From assembly GCF_001905665.1 (NCBI RefSeq), contig NZ_LIVX01000007.1:62001-126000 (forward strand): a DNA stretch of 64,000 nt. Reading direction: 5' to 3'. Position 1 is the first letter of the stretch. Each line of letters opens with the position of its first letter. The translations under genes and the position numbers were made by a program. Below the pieces are notes generated by a model. The model ran no database searches. It saw only the letters and a program-made list of their open reading frames with translations, and was not told the origin of the DNA. This document shows positions 34,630 to 42,122 of this stretch, in pieces. This stretch comes from Streptomyces sp. CB02261. Lineage in GTDB: Bacteria > Actinomycetota > Actinomycetes > Streptomycetales > Streptomycetaceae.

Positions 34630-34731
34630 GCCGGATCCCGCGCACGCCCCGCCACCGGCCGGATCCCGCCCGCACGGCGCACGCCCCGGCACCGGCCGGA
34701 TCCCGCCGTACGGTGTACGCCCCGGGCTCCC
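34630..34731. repeat. Imperfect tandem repeat in intergenic DNA
   Basis: About three copies of a unit of roughly 37 bases, each starting GCCGGATCCCGC and containing ACGCCCCG, between the phoD and mocR-type genes. The 234-base gap holds no other evident feature. Confidence 0.55.
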
Positions 34732-34750
34732 GTCTGTATGCAACGCCGCC

Positions 34751-36235
34751 TCAGCCCCGGCGTACCGCCTCCGCCACCAGGCGGATCCCGGTCCTCACGG
34801 TGGACGGCGTCAGGTGCGCGTACCCGATGACGAGCCGGACGTCCCCGTCGGTGGGCCGTGCGGTGCCGTAGTCCTCCAGGGGCCGCAGCTCCACCCCGGC
34901 CTCCGCCGCCCGCGCCAGGAACCGTTCCGGCGGCCCGAAAACGGGCGGTACGCGCGCGATGACGTGCAGTCCGGCCGCGATGCCGCTCACCCGTGTGCCC
35001 GGAAGGTACTCCGCGAGCGCGGCGAGCAGGGCGTCCCGCCGCTCCCGGTAGGCGCGTTGGCAGCGGCGCAGCTGACGGTCGTACCCGCCCCCCGTCACGA
35101 ACTCGGCGAGCACCGCCTGATCGAGCACGGGGTTGCCGAGGTCCATCGTCCGCTTGCGCTCGACGACCTCCCCGAGCAGGCCCTCGGGGACGAGCATCCA
35201 GCCGAGCCGCAGACCGGGCGCGAGCGACTTGCTGACCGAGCCCGCGTAGACGACCCGCTCCGGATCGAGCCCCTGCAGGGCGCCGACGGGCGCCCGGTCG
35301 TACCGGAAGTCCCCGTCGTAGTCGTCCTCCAGGACGTATCCGTCCACCGCCCGTGCCCAGTCGAGGAGTGCGCCGCGGCGCTCGGCCGACCAGCTGATCC
35401 CGGACGGGAACTGGTGCGAGGGCGTCACGACCACGGCCCGCACGCCGGAGGCGGTGAGCGGCCCGGTCCGCAGCCCCTCCTCGTCCAGCGGCAGCCACAC
35501 CGTGTCCAGACCGGTGGAGGCGAACAGCCGCCCGTGTTCCGGGCTACCGGGATCCTCGATGCCGACCGCGCCGAGCCCCCGCGCCCGCAGGACGAAGCCG
35601 AGCAGCGTCGACGCCTGCGCCACACCCGAGCACACCACCAGCCGCTCGGGATCGGCCACCACGCCCCGGCGCCGGGTCAGCATCCCGGCCAGCGCCTCCC
35701 GCAGTGCGGGCAGCCCGCGCGGATCCGGATACCCGAGCGCCGGGTGGGGGAGCCGCGCCAGGACGGCACGCTGGGCCGCCGCCCACCCGGCCCTCGGGAA
35801 GAGCGACAGGTCGGGGGTCCCGGGGCGGAAGTCCACCCGGACCCGGGCCGCCCCCGGGGCCAGGTCACGCGCTCCGCGCACGGCCGCCCTGGCCGCCCCG
35901 CCCACCCAGGTGCCCGCGCCCCGGTCGCTGCGCAGGTACCCCTCGGCGGTGAGCTGCTCGTACGCCTCGGTGACGAGGCCCCGCGAGACGCCCAGGTCGG
36001 CCGCGAGCGCCCGCGTGGACGGCAGCCGGGTCCCGGCCACGAGCCGCCCCGACCGCACCGCCTCGCGCAGCGCCTCCTGAAGGGCCCGCCCGCGCCGCCG
36101 CGCCGGGGCGCCGGCCGCCGGCAGGAGCAGCTCCCAGGCGGCCTGCCCGTGGCTTCCCTGCCTGTGGCCGCCCTCCCCGAGGCCGCCGACGACGGGGGCG
36201 CTCGTGTCGTGGCCGTCCCTGTCGTGGCCGTTCAT
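34751..36235 (-). CDS. MocR-type regulator (GntR winged helix fused to aminotransferase-like domain)
   Basis: About 494 residues from the ATG at 36235. The N-terminal GntR helix-turn-helix (LQEALREAVRSGRLVAGTRLPSTRALAADLGVSRGLVTEAYEQL cut across) is followed by a fold-type I aminotransferase domain with YPDPRGLPALREALAG, the aldimine lysine in YAGSVSKSLAPGLRLGW, and EDDYDGDFRY. MocR proteins bind PLP and control a neighbouring gene; here the divergent EamA exporter at 36412. A longer open frame reaches 36322, but that leader is made of GGACGGAC repeats and I consider it untranslated. Confidence 0.9.
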   Translation of the reverse strand: MNGHDRDGHDTSAPVVGGLGEGGHRQGSHGQAAWELLLPAAGAPARRRGRALQEALREAVRSGRLVAGTRLPSTRALAADLGVSRGLVTEAYEQLTAEGYLRSDRGAGTWVGGAARAAVRGARDLAPGAARVRVDFRPGTPDLSLFPRAGWAAAQRAVLARLPHPALGYPDPRGLPALREALAGMLTRRRGVVADPERLVVCSGVAQASTLLGFVLRARGLGAVGIEDPGSPEHGRLFASTGLDTVWLPLDEEGLRTGPLTASGVRAVVVTPSHQFPSGISWSAERRGALLDWARAVDGYVLEDDYDGDFRYDRAPVGALQGLDPERVVYAGSVSKSLAPGLRLGWMLVPEGLLGEVVERKRTMDLGNPVLDQAVLAEFVTGGGYDRQLRRCQRAYRERRDALLAALAEYLPGTRVSGIAAGLHVIARVPPVFGPPERFLARAAEAGVELRPLEDYGTARPTDGDVRLVIGYAHLTPSTVRTGIRLVAEAVRRG

Positions 36236-36411
36236 GCCGCGCGCCCCCCGTAGTACGACCCACCCGATCCGTCCGACCCGGTCGGTCCGTCCCGGTCCGT
36301 CCGTCCGTCCCAGTTGGTTCATCCGTTCCGGCCGCCCGGCCCAAGTGGTCCCCGATGACGTGTCAGAAGTGGACCTTAACCGGGGCCGCGCGGCTTCCTA
36401 GCGTCGGAGTC

Positions 36412-37584
36412 ATGAACGCGAACGCCCTCCGCGGGGTCCTCCTGGTGACCCTCGCCTACGCCCTCGTCGGCGCCTCCTTCACCGCGAACAGCCTCCTCGG
36501 CGCGTACCCGTACGCGGGCGGCCAGGCACTGCGCTACGGAGCCGCCTGTCTGCTCCTGCTCCCCCTGCTCGGCCGCGGCGGCCTCGCGCCCCTGCGCGCC
36601 CTGACCGCTCGTCACTGGCTCCGGCTCGCCGCCCTCGCGGGCGTGGGCATGGTCGGCTTCAACCTGGCGGTCCTCGCCGCCGAGCGGACGGCCGAGCCGG
36701 CCGTCCCCGGTGTCCTGGTCGGCTGCGCCCCCGTCGTCGTCGCCGTCCTGGTCCCCCTGACCGAGGGCCGCAGGCCCGCGCCCGCCGTGCTGTACGGGGC
36801 GCTGCTCGTCGCCGCCGGGGCCTTCACCGTGCAGGGCTGGGGGCGGACGGACCTCGCCGGGATCGGCTGGTCGGTGGCGGCGCTCGCGGGCGAGGTGGGG
36901 TTCACGGTCCTGGCCGTCCCGGTGCTCCGGCTGCTCGGCCCGAAGCTGCTGACGGCCGCCGTCTGTGGGCTCGGCGCGGCGGAGGCGGCGCTCGTGGGCC
37001 TCCTGGTCGACGGAGCCGCGTGGGTGCGCGTGCCGACGGCGGTGGAGACGGGCGCCCTGGTCTGGCAGGCGGTCCTGGCCACGGTGGTCGGCTTCGTCCT
37101 CTTCTACATGGGTGTCCAGCGGGTCGGCATGGAGCGGGCGACCCTCTTCACCGGCGCGATCCCGGTCGCCGCCGCGCTGAGCGCCGTGCTGGTCGCCGAC
37201 GCCGCCTTCGGGCTCCCGCAGGCGGTCGGCAGTCTGCTCGTCGGGGCCGGCGCCGCCGTGGGCACCGGCCTGTTCACCCGCTCGTCCCGGCGGCCCTCAG
37301 CCGCGGCTGCCGTCCAGGACCACGCGCGCGACGAGAGCCGGGTCGTCGCTCATGGGCACATGGCCGCAGCCGGGCAGCCGGACGAGCCGCGCGCGGGGCA
37401 GGGTGTGCTTGGCGCGGACGCCCTGGCGGGGAAGGAGCAGCCGGTCGCGGGTGCCCCAGGCGACGGTGACGGGCACCTCGGGCACGTCGTCGCGGAAGCG
37501 CACGGCCCCGCCGGCCTCCAGGGTCCTCCGGAAGCCGGTGGCCCCGCGCAGCGCGAGCGTCTCGGCGTAGACGGCCTCGGGTGA
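36412..37584 (+). CDS. EamA/DMT family transporter with a 96-residue antisense-derived C-terminal extension
   Basis: 390 residues. Residues 1-293 are a complete EamA transporter (LLVTLAYALVGASFTANSLLG at the N-terminus, FYMGVQRVGMERATLFTGAIPV in the second half). The frame then passes where homologues stop and continues for about 96 residues (Gly/Ala/His/Gln-rich, no hydrophobic character) antisense to the alpha/beta-hydrolase gene, so 288 bases overlap. The natural end may be near 37308 if a base is miscalled or the stop was lost. TAGCGT (36399-36404) is 7 bases before the ATG. Divergent from the MocR-type regulator, which is its probable controller. Confidence 0.82.
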   Translation: MNANALRGVLLVTLAYALVGASFTANSLLGAYPYAGGQALRYGAACLLLLPLLGRGGLAPLRALTARHWLRLAALAGVGMVGFNLAVLAAERTAEPAVPGVLVGCAPVVVAVLVPLTEGRRPAPAVLYGALLVAAGAFTVQGWGRTDLAGIGWSVAALAGEVGFTVLAVPVLRLLGPKLLTAAVCGLGAAEAALVGLLVDGAAWVRVPTAVETGALVWQAVLATVVGFVLFYMGVQRVGMERATLFTGAIPVAAALSAVLVADAAFGLPQAVGSLLVGAGAAVGTGLFTRSSRRPSAAAAVQDHARDESRVVAHGHMAAAGQPDEPRAGQGVLGADALAGKEQPVAGAPGDGDGHLGHVVAEAHGPAGLQGPPEAGGPAQRERLGVDGLG

Positions 37585-38130
37585 ACGGCGTCCCGGGCGC
37601 GCGTAGATGCTGCTGGCCAGGGCGGTGCGCCCGGCGGGGGTGCGGGACAGGCGCTCGATCATCGGCAGGGGCATCGACCGGGCGGCGCCCCGCATCGCCC
37701 GGAGCGTCACGAAGGCGTACCGCCGCTCGCCCTCCGACCAGAACCCCGCGGGGGAGAGCGCGGTGACCGAGCGCACCCGCTTCTCCCGGCCGAGTTCCAG
37801 GGCGAGCAGTCCGCCGAGCGAGTTCCCCGCCACGTGCGGGCGTTCGACGCCGAGGGCCGCGCAGAAGGCGCCGAGCACGCGGCTGACGGTGGACAGGTCG
37901 TACGTACAGCCCTCGGGGAGTTCGTCGGAGGTGCCGAAGCCCGGCAGGTCGACGGCGATCACGTCCCGCTCGGCGGCCAGGATGTCCAGGACGGGTTCCC
38001 ACGCCTGCCAGTGGTGTCCGATCCCGTGCAGGAGCAGCAGCGGCTCACCCACGCCCCGGCGTTCGTACGTGAGGGATGCCGTGCGGGGACCCGCCGGGGT
38101 CTCGATGGCGAACGTGCTCCGTGCGGGCAT
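37297..38130 (-). CDS. Alpha/beta hydrolase
   Basis: 277 residues, an alpha/beta-hydrolase_1 protein: LLLLHGIGHHWQAWEPVLD (oxyanion region), VIAVDLPGFGTSD, the nucleophile elbow GNSLGGLLALE, the acid strand TVAWGTRDRLLL and the terminal GCGHVPMSDDP with the catalytic His. It resembles serine esterases and haloalkane dehalogenase-like hydrolases. ATG at 38130 has AGGGAG upstream; an in-frame start at 38169 is less likely. It is divergent from sigJ across a small imperfect palindrome; ECF41 sigma factors usually control a neighbouring gene. Its 3' end is overlapped by the antisense EamA frame. Confidence 0.88.
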   Translation of the reverse strand: MPARSTFAIETPAGPRTASLTYERRGVGEPLLLLHGIGHHWQAWEPVLDILAAERDVIAVDLPGFGTSDELPEGCTYDLSTVSRVLGAFCAALGVERPHVAGNSLGGLLALELGREKRVRSVTALSPAGFWSEGERRYAFVTLRAMRGAARSMPLPMIERLSRTPAGRTALASSIYARPGRRSPEAVYAETLALRGATGFRRTLEAGGAVRFRDDVPEVPVTVAWGTRDRLLLPRQGVRAKHTLPRARLVRLPGCGHVPMSDDPALVARVVLDGSRG

Positions 38131-38150
38131 GCGGCTCCCTGTCCTGCAGC

Positions 38151-38169
38151 TTGTCAGACGTCCTGTCAA
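38151..38169. promoter_or_regulatory. Imperfect palindrome TTGTCAG-ACGTC-CTGTCAA between the hydrolase and sigJ genes
   Basis: Six of seven positions pair in the two arms. It lies 20 bases upstream of the hydrolase start and about 80 bases upstream of sigJ. It contains two TGTCA units as found in ECF41 -35 boxes, but no CGTC was found at the expected spacing. Confidence 0.3.
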
Positions 38170-38251
38170 CGAGAATTACCGATCAGTAGCCCGGAGTTCA
38201 AGCCCCTGTTCGAAACTGGACTTGGCGGGGACGGTGGGTTGGGATGGGGGC

Positions 38252-39157
38252 GTGCCCATCGACATTCCGACCGACAACCTGACCGAACTCTTCGAGGAGC
38301 ACCGCCCGATGCTCCTCGGCGTCGCCTACCGGATGCTCGGCCGCGCCGCCGACGCCGAGGACGTCGTCCAGGAGGCCTGGCTGCGCTGGACCGCCGAGGA
38401 CCGGGCGGCCGTACGCGAGCCCCGTGCCTTCCTCGTCCGGATCACGACGAGGCTCGCCATCGACCGGCTCCGGCAGGCCCAGGCCCGTCGTGAGGCCTAT
38501 GTCGGCCCGTGGCTGCCCGAGCCCGTCGTCACCGACTTCGGCCCGGCCGCCCCCGACACCGCCGAGCGTGCCCTGCTCGCCGACTCCGTCTCCCTCGCCG
38601 TCCTCGTCGTCCTCGAGTCCCTCTCGCCGCTGGAGAGGGCCGTCTTCGTGCTGCGGGAGGCCTTCGGCTTCCCGTACGGGGAGATCGCCGCCGCCCTCGA
38701 CCGCTCCGAGGCGGCCGTGCGCCAGCTCGCCGGGCGCGCGCGACGCCACGTCGACGAGGGCAAGCCGCGCTACGACGTCGACCCGACCGAGCGCCGGGAC
38801 CTGACCGAACGTTTCCTCGCCGCGGCCTCGGGCGGCGATCTCGGTGATCTCCTCGCCCTGCTCGCCCCGGACGTGCGCCTCGTCGGCGACAGCGGCGGCA
38901 AGGCCAGGACGCCGCGGCGGATCATCGAGGGTTCCGACAAGGTCGGACGCTTCCTCGCCGCCACGTCCCAGGGGGCGGACGCGACGCACGAGTTGCGCGT
39001 CGTCGAGGTCAACGGCGGTCCCGCCGTCCTCGTCCTCGACGGGGGACGGCCCGACACCCTGGTGCAGATCGAGGCGCGCGACGGGCGTGTCCAGTGCGTC
39101 TACATCATTCGCAACCCCGACAAGCTCCGTCGCTTCGCCGATCCCGACGGACGCTGA
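38252..39157 (+). CDS. sigJ: RNA polymerase sigma factor SigJ (ECF41 type)
   Basis: 301 residues. Sigma region 2 (HRPMLLGVAYRMLGRAADAEDVVQEAWLRW) and region 4 (SPLERAVFVLREAFGFPYGEIA) are present, joined by the WLPEP motif near residue 87 characteristic of ECF41. A C-terminal SnoaL-like domain (about 180-295) ends in RNPDKL, the segment that modulates activity in this group and replaces an anti-sigma factor. The typical partner is a carboxymuconolactone decarboxylase or oxidoreductase; here the neighbour is an alpha/beta hydrolase on the other strand. GTG at 38252 follows GGGATGGGGG. A 15-bp terminator lies after the stop. Confidence 0.92.
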   Translation: MPIDIPTDNLTELFEEHRPMLLGVAYRMLGRAADAEDVVQEAWLRWTAEDRAAVREPRAFLVRITTRLAIDRLRQAQARREAYVGPWLPEPVVTDFGPAAPDTAERALLADSVSLAVLVVLESLSPLERAVFVLREAFGFPYGEIAAALDRSEAAVRQLAGRARRHVDEGKPRYDVDPTERRDLTERFLAAASGGDLGDLLALLAPDVRLVGDSGGKARTPRRIIEGSDKVGRFLAATSQGADATHELRVVEVNGGPAVLVLDGGRPDTLVQIEARDGRVQCVYIIRNPDKLRRFADPDGR

Positions 39158-39171
39158 GCCGCACGGCGCCG

Positions 39172-39205
39172 AGGCCCCGCCCTCCCCTCCGGGAGGGCGG
39201 GGCCT
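39172..39205 (+). terminator. Terminator after sigJ
   Basis: Perfect 15-bp stem (39172-39186 and 39191-39205) with a CTCC loop, followed by TTGTG, 14 bases beyond the stop codon. Confidence 0.87.
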
Positions 39206-39290
39206 TGTGCTGCGCGGGGCTCACGAGCGCGCGAACGTCCTGTGAACGATCTAGGTCAGAGGGTCACATTCGGGGGCGTTCGGCAGAGGA

Positions 39291-39325
39291 TTGGTCTTGA
39301 CCAAGGGGGTGGCTCGCCTTATGGT
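39291..39325 (+). promoter_or_regulatory. gntR promoter with overlapping dre-like palindrome
   Basis: TTGACC (39297-39302), a 17-base spacer and TATGGT (39320-39325) form the best sigma-70-type promoter in the window. The palindrome TTGGTC-TT-GACCAA (39291-39304) covers the -35 box and matches the published DasR-site core (TGGTCTAGACCA) at most positions. The transcript would start near 39332, giving a leader of about 70 bases with GGAGG at 39393-39397. Confidence 0.7.
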
Positions 39326-39403
39326 CGCAGAGTTAGTGCAGGAACCTTTAATAAACAAGGGCGCGGAAACGCCGCGGGACACGGCGAATTGCGGAGGATC
39401 AGG

Positions 39404-40144
39404 GTGGGGACCACGCAGCTGGCATCGGTACCGGAGCCGAAGTACCAGCACCTCAAGACAGTGATCGGCGAGGCGCTCGACTCGGACTTCGCGGTCGGGG
39501 AGATCCTCCCGAACGAGCGCGAGCTCGCGGCCCGCTTCGGCGTCGCCCGTGCCACGCTCCGCCAGGCCCTGGAGCAGCTGGAGCTGGAAGGCCGACTGCA
39601 GCGCCGCCGCGGCGTCGGCACCACGGTCGCGCCGCCGCGCGTAGGCGTCGACGTCTCCACCACCCAGCACACCTGGCCGGGCGTCGGTGACGAGGCCTGG
39701 CAGCCCCTGGACTCCGCCTCCGACGTGGCCCCCGCCGCCGTCGCGCGCGTCCTGGAGAGCAGCGCCGAGGACCGGGTGCACGTCGTCCGCAGGCTCCGCA
39801 TCAGCCAGGGCCAGCCCGTCGCCGCCGAGCTGCTGTACGTGCCCGCCGGCTCCGTCCCGGGGCTCAGCGCCATCGACGCGCCCGCGGGCCCCGCCCGCGC
39901 CCGCGCGGTGCTGCGGGAACTGCAGCACCTCGCCCTCGACGGCCAGGACCGCTCCGTGGAGCTCGGCTCGGCCCGCGCCGACGACGCCAAGGAGCTCGAC
40001 CGGCTGCCGGGCGCGCCCGTGCTCGTCGTGACGACCCGATACCTCTCCGGAGGGCGTACCGCCGCCGTCTCCGTGGCCACGTACCGTGCCGACACCTGCC
40101 GTCTGACCTTCGGCGACTCCGGCGACCTGGTCATGGCCTCGTAG
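39404..40144 (+). CDS. GntR-family (HutC/UTRA) transcriptional regulator
   Basis: 246 residues from GTG 39404, chosen because GGAGG sits 6 bases before it and the protein then begins with the family-typical GTTQLASVPEPKYQHLK. The winged helix covers about 10-75 (ERELAARFGVARATLRQALEQLELEGRLQRRRGVGT), and a UTRA effector domain follows (VHVVRRLRISQGQPVAAELLYVPA, ending with TRYLSGGRTAAVSVATYRAD). UTRA domains bind sugars or amino acids. The promoter has a dre-like palindrome, raising autoregulation or DasR control. A longer open frame to 39242 is the promoter and leader region. It is convergent with a ROK-family gene. Confidence 0.9.
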   Translation: MGTTQLASVPEPKYQHLKTVIGEALDSDFAVGEILPNERELAARFGVARATLRQALEQLELEGRLQRRRGVGTTVAPPRVGVDVSTTQHTWPGVGDEAWQPLDSASDVAPAAVARVLESSAEDRVHVVRRLRISQGQPVAAELLYVPAGSVPGLSAIDAPAGPARARAVLRELQHLALDGQDRSVELGSARADDAKELDRLPGAPVLVVTTRYLSGGRTAAVSVATYRADTCRLTFGDSGDLVMAS

Positions 40145-40361
40145 GGCCCACGCCCGCAGCAGCACCACGCCCCGCGCCACCGGCCCGCCGCAGGACACCC
40201 GTCCGGCGACGGGCCGTCACCGTGCCGCCACCCGGCCGAGGGCAGGCCCCGTGGGCGCTGCCACCGGGCAGGTCGCGCCAGGCGGGCCGTCACCGGTCGA
40301 GGCGTACCCGAACCCGGCCCACCGGGCAGACGCGCGCCAGGTGGGACTCTCCGGACACGGC
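40145..40361. other. Intergenic region between the GntR and ROK genes, 217 bp
   Basis: No gene or strong terminator. It contains an imperfect direct repeat: CCACCGGGCAGGTCGCGCCA-type segment at 40261-40286 and again at 40319-40345, and a weak 6-bp hairpin at 40198-40213. Confidence 0.5.
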
Positions 40362-41519
40362 CTAGCGCCGCGCCGTCACCGTGCCGTCGACCGCGAACAG
40401 CTGTTCCTCGACGTGGTCGAGGGCGAGCCGCAGCGCGCCCGTGCCCACCGCCGCCTCGCCGAGCAGGGACAGCACCACCCGCGGGGGCCGCAGGCAGAAC
40501 CGCGCCAGCTCGTCCCGGAGCGGCTGCAGCACCCCGTCCAGGCCGGCCGCCCAGCCGCCGACGACCACCAGTTCGGGGTCGATCGCGAGCACGAGCGCCG
40601 CCACGTCGTGCACGAGCCGCTGGATGAACCGCTCCACCGCCGCCTCGGCGCGCGCGTCGCCCTCGCGGGCCAGCGCGAAGACCTTCGCGACCGCCTGCTC
40701 GTCCAGCGGGTGCAGCGGCTCGTCCGTGGTCGAGAGCAGATGCTCGGGGGTGACGCCGCGGCCCAGGAGGTGCAGGGCGCCGATCTCCCCGGCCGCGCCG
40801 CCGAAACCGCGGTGCAGCCGTCCGCCGATCAGCGATCCGGCCCCCGGGCTCAGCCCGGCGAGGACGAAGACGATGTCGTCGGAGTCGGTCGCGGCACCCT
40901 TCCAGTGCTCGGCGACGGCCGCCGCGTTGGCGTCGTTCTCCACGATCACCGGGCACCGGAAGGAGCGCCGCAGGCGCTCGCCGAGCGCAAGTCCCGTCCA
41001 GCCGGGCAGGGCCGTACCGAGGCGGACGGTGCCGTCGGCCTCCACGATCCCGGGGGTGCCGACGCCGACGGCCCGCAGATTGGACCGGGCGACCCCGGCT
41101 CTGCGCAGCACGTCCGCGACGACCGTACGCACCCGGTCGAGACGCTCGTCCTCGGGCGCCGTCTCCGACACCTCGCGGGATCCGGCGCCGATGATCCGCC
41201 CGTCCAGACCGGAGAGCAGCGCGGCCACCCGGTGCGGGCCGATCTCGATGCCGAGCAGATGACCGGCCTCCGCGCGGAACCGGAACCTCCGCGCCGGACG
41301 CCCCTGCCGTCGGGCCTCCCCCTCCTCGGGGGCCGCCTCGACGACGAGACCCCCTTCCATGAGCCCTTCGACGACGCCCTCGACCGTGGGCCGCGAGAGG
41401 CCCGTGATCCGGGTCAGATCGGTGAGCGTGGGCGCGTCCGCGCCGCGCAGCGCATGGAGTACCACCGCGGAGTTGATCCGCCGCAGCAGAGACGGATCCC
41501 CGCCGGTCAGCCGCCCCAC
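40362..41519 (-). CDS. ROK-family transcriptional regulator/sugar kinase-like protein
   Basis: 385 residues from GTG 41519. An N-terminal MarR-like winged helix (LLRRINSAVVLHALRGADAP, ITGLSRPTVEGVVEGL) precedes the ROK domain with the ATP-site-like VGVGTPGIVEADG, VENDANAAAVAEHWKG and GRLHRGFGGAAGEIGALHLLG. The C-x-C zinc-binding motif seen in many ROK repressors is not visible here, since that loop reads GEIGALHLLGRG. Such proteins control carbohydrate genes and respond to sugar. GTG 41519 has GGAAGG 7 bases upstream; longer alternatives at 41543 and 41642 (TTG) lack one. It is convergent with the GntR-type gene. Confidence 0.88.
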   Translation of the reverse strand: MGRLTGGDPSLLRRINSAVVLHALRGADAPTLTDLTRITGLSRPTVEGVVEGLMEGGLVVEAAPEEGEARRQGRPARRFRFRAEAGHLLGIEIGPHRVAALLSGLDGRIIGAGSREVSETAPEDERLDRVRTVVADVLRRAGVARSNLRAVGVGTPGIVEADGTVRLGTALPGWTGLALGERLRRSFRCPVIVENDANAAAVAEHWKGAATDSDDIVFVLAGLSPGAGSLIGGRLHRGFGGAAGEIGALHLLGRGVTPEHLLSTTDEPLHPLDEQAVAKVFALAREGDARAEAAVERFIQRLVHDVAALVLAIDPELVVVGGWAAGLDGVLQPLRDELARFCLRPPRVVLSLLGEAAVGTGALRLALDHVEEQLFAVDGTVTARR

Positions 41520-41671
41520 AGTGTGTCCTTCCAGCTCGTGCACCTCTTCGGGCGGATGGTACTCAATGGGCCCGGCGGCGGCGAGCGCCGCCCCGGGCGG
41601 GGGGCCGCCGCCGCTCGCGCCCCGGCTCTGACGGAACGCCAACTGTCAGTGGCGGCCGCTTTACTGGAGCC

Positions 41672-42109
41672 ATGACCACGGCACGGCACCTGGCGACGAT
41701 CGACTTACTCCGCTCCCGCGCCTTCCCCGCGCGACCGGAGCGTTCCGGCTCCGTCGACAGCGGTCCGGGCTTCCACGTGGGGGAGCTCGCCACGAGCGAG
41801 GAGTTCTGGGAGGACGACGGCACGCGCCGCGTGCTCGTCGAGGAGCAGTACGAGGCGGAGCGGGACGGGCTCGCCGTCCTGCTCACCGCCCGCTGGGGCC
41901 CGCCGGAGGAGCTGAGCCTGTGGTCCGTGCTCGAGCGGAGCATGGAGGGCGAGGAGGTGCCGGAGCCGTGGTCCACCCTCAGCTGCCACACCCCGCGTCT
42001 GACGCTGTGGCGGGCGGACGGGCGGTGGATAGGCGTCGGCGTCTCCCAGTGGGACAAGGAGCTGCCGTTCCAGCTCCTCGCCGTGATCACCGAGGTGGAC
42101 CTGCCCTGA
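41672..42109 (+). CDS. Hypothetical protein with an in-frame TTA codon
   Basis: 145 residues. No domain is recognised; it is acidic and Trp-rich (LLTARWGPPEEL, LSLWSVLERSMEGEEVPEPWSTL, RWIGVGVSQWDKE), soluble, and has the feel of small conserved Streptomyces proteins of unknown function. GGAG precedes the ATG. Residue 12 (41705-41707) is coded by TTA, a codon that in Streptomyces is read only by the bldA leucyl-tRNA, so its translation is probably developmentally limited. It is divergent from the ROK gene and 13 bases from the convergent glycosylase gene. Confidence 0.75.
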   Translation: MTTARHLATIDLLRSRAFPARPERSGSVDSGPGFHVGELATSEEFWEDDGTRRVLVEEQYEAERDGLAVLLTARWGPPEELSLWSVLERSMEGEEVPEPWSTLSCHTPRLTLWRADGRWIGVGVSQWDKELPFQLLAVITEVDLP

Positions 42110-42122
42110 CGGCCGGGAGGAG

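Noticed and set aside
40362..41519. ROK protein considered as a sugar kinase
   Set aside because: It carries an N-terminal winged helix, so a transcriptional regulator is the better reading.
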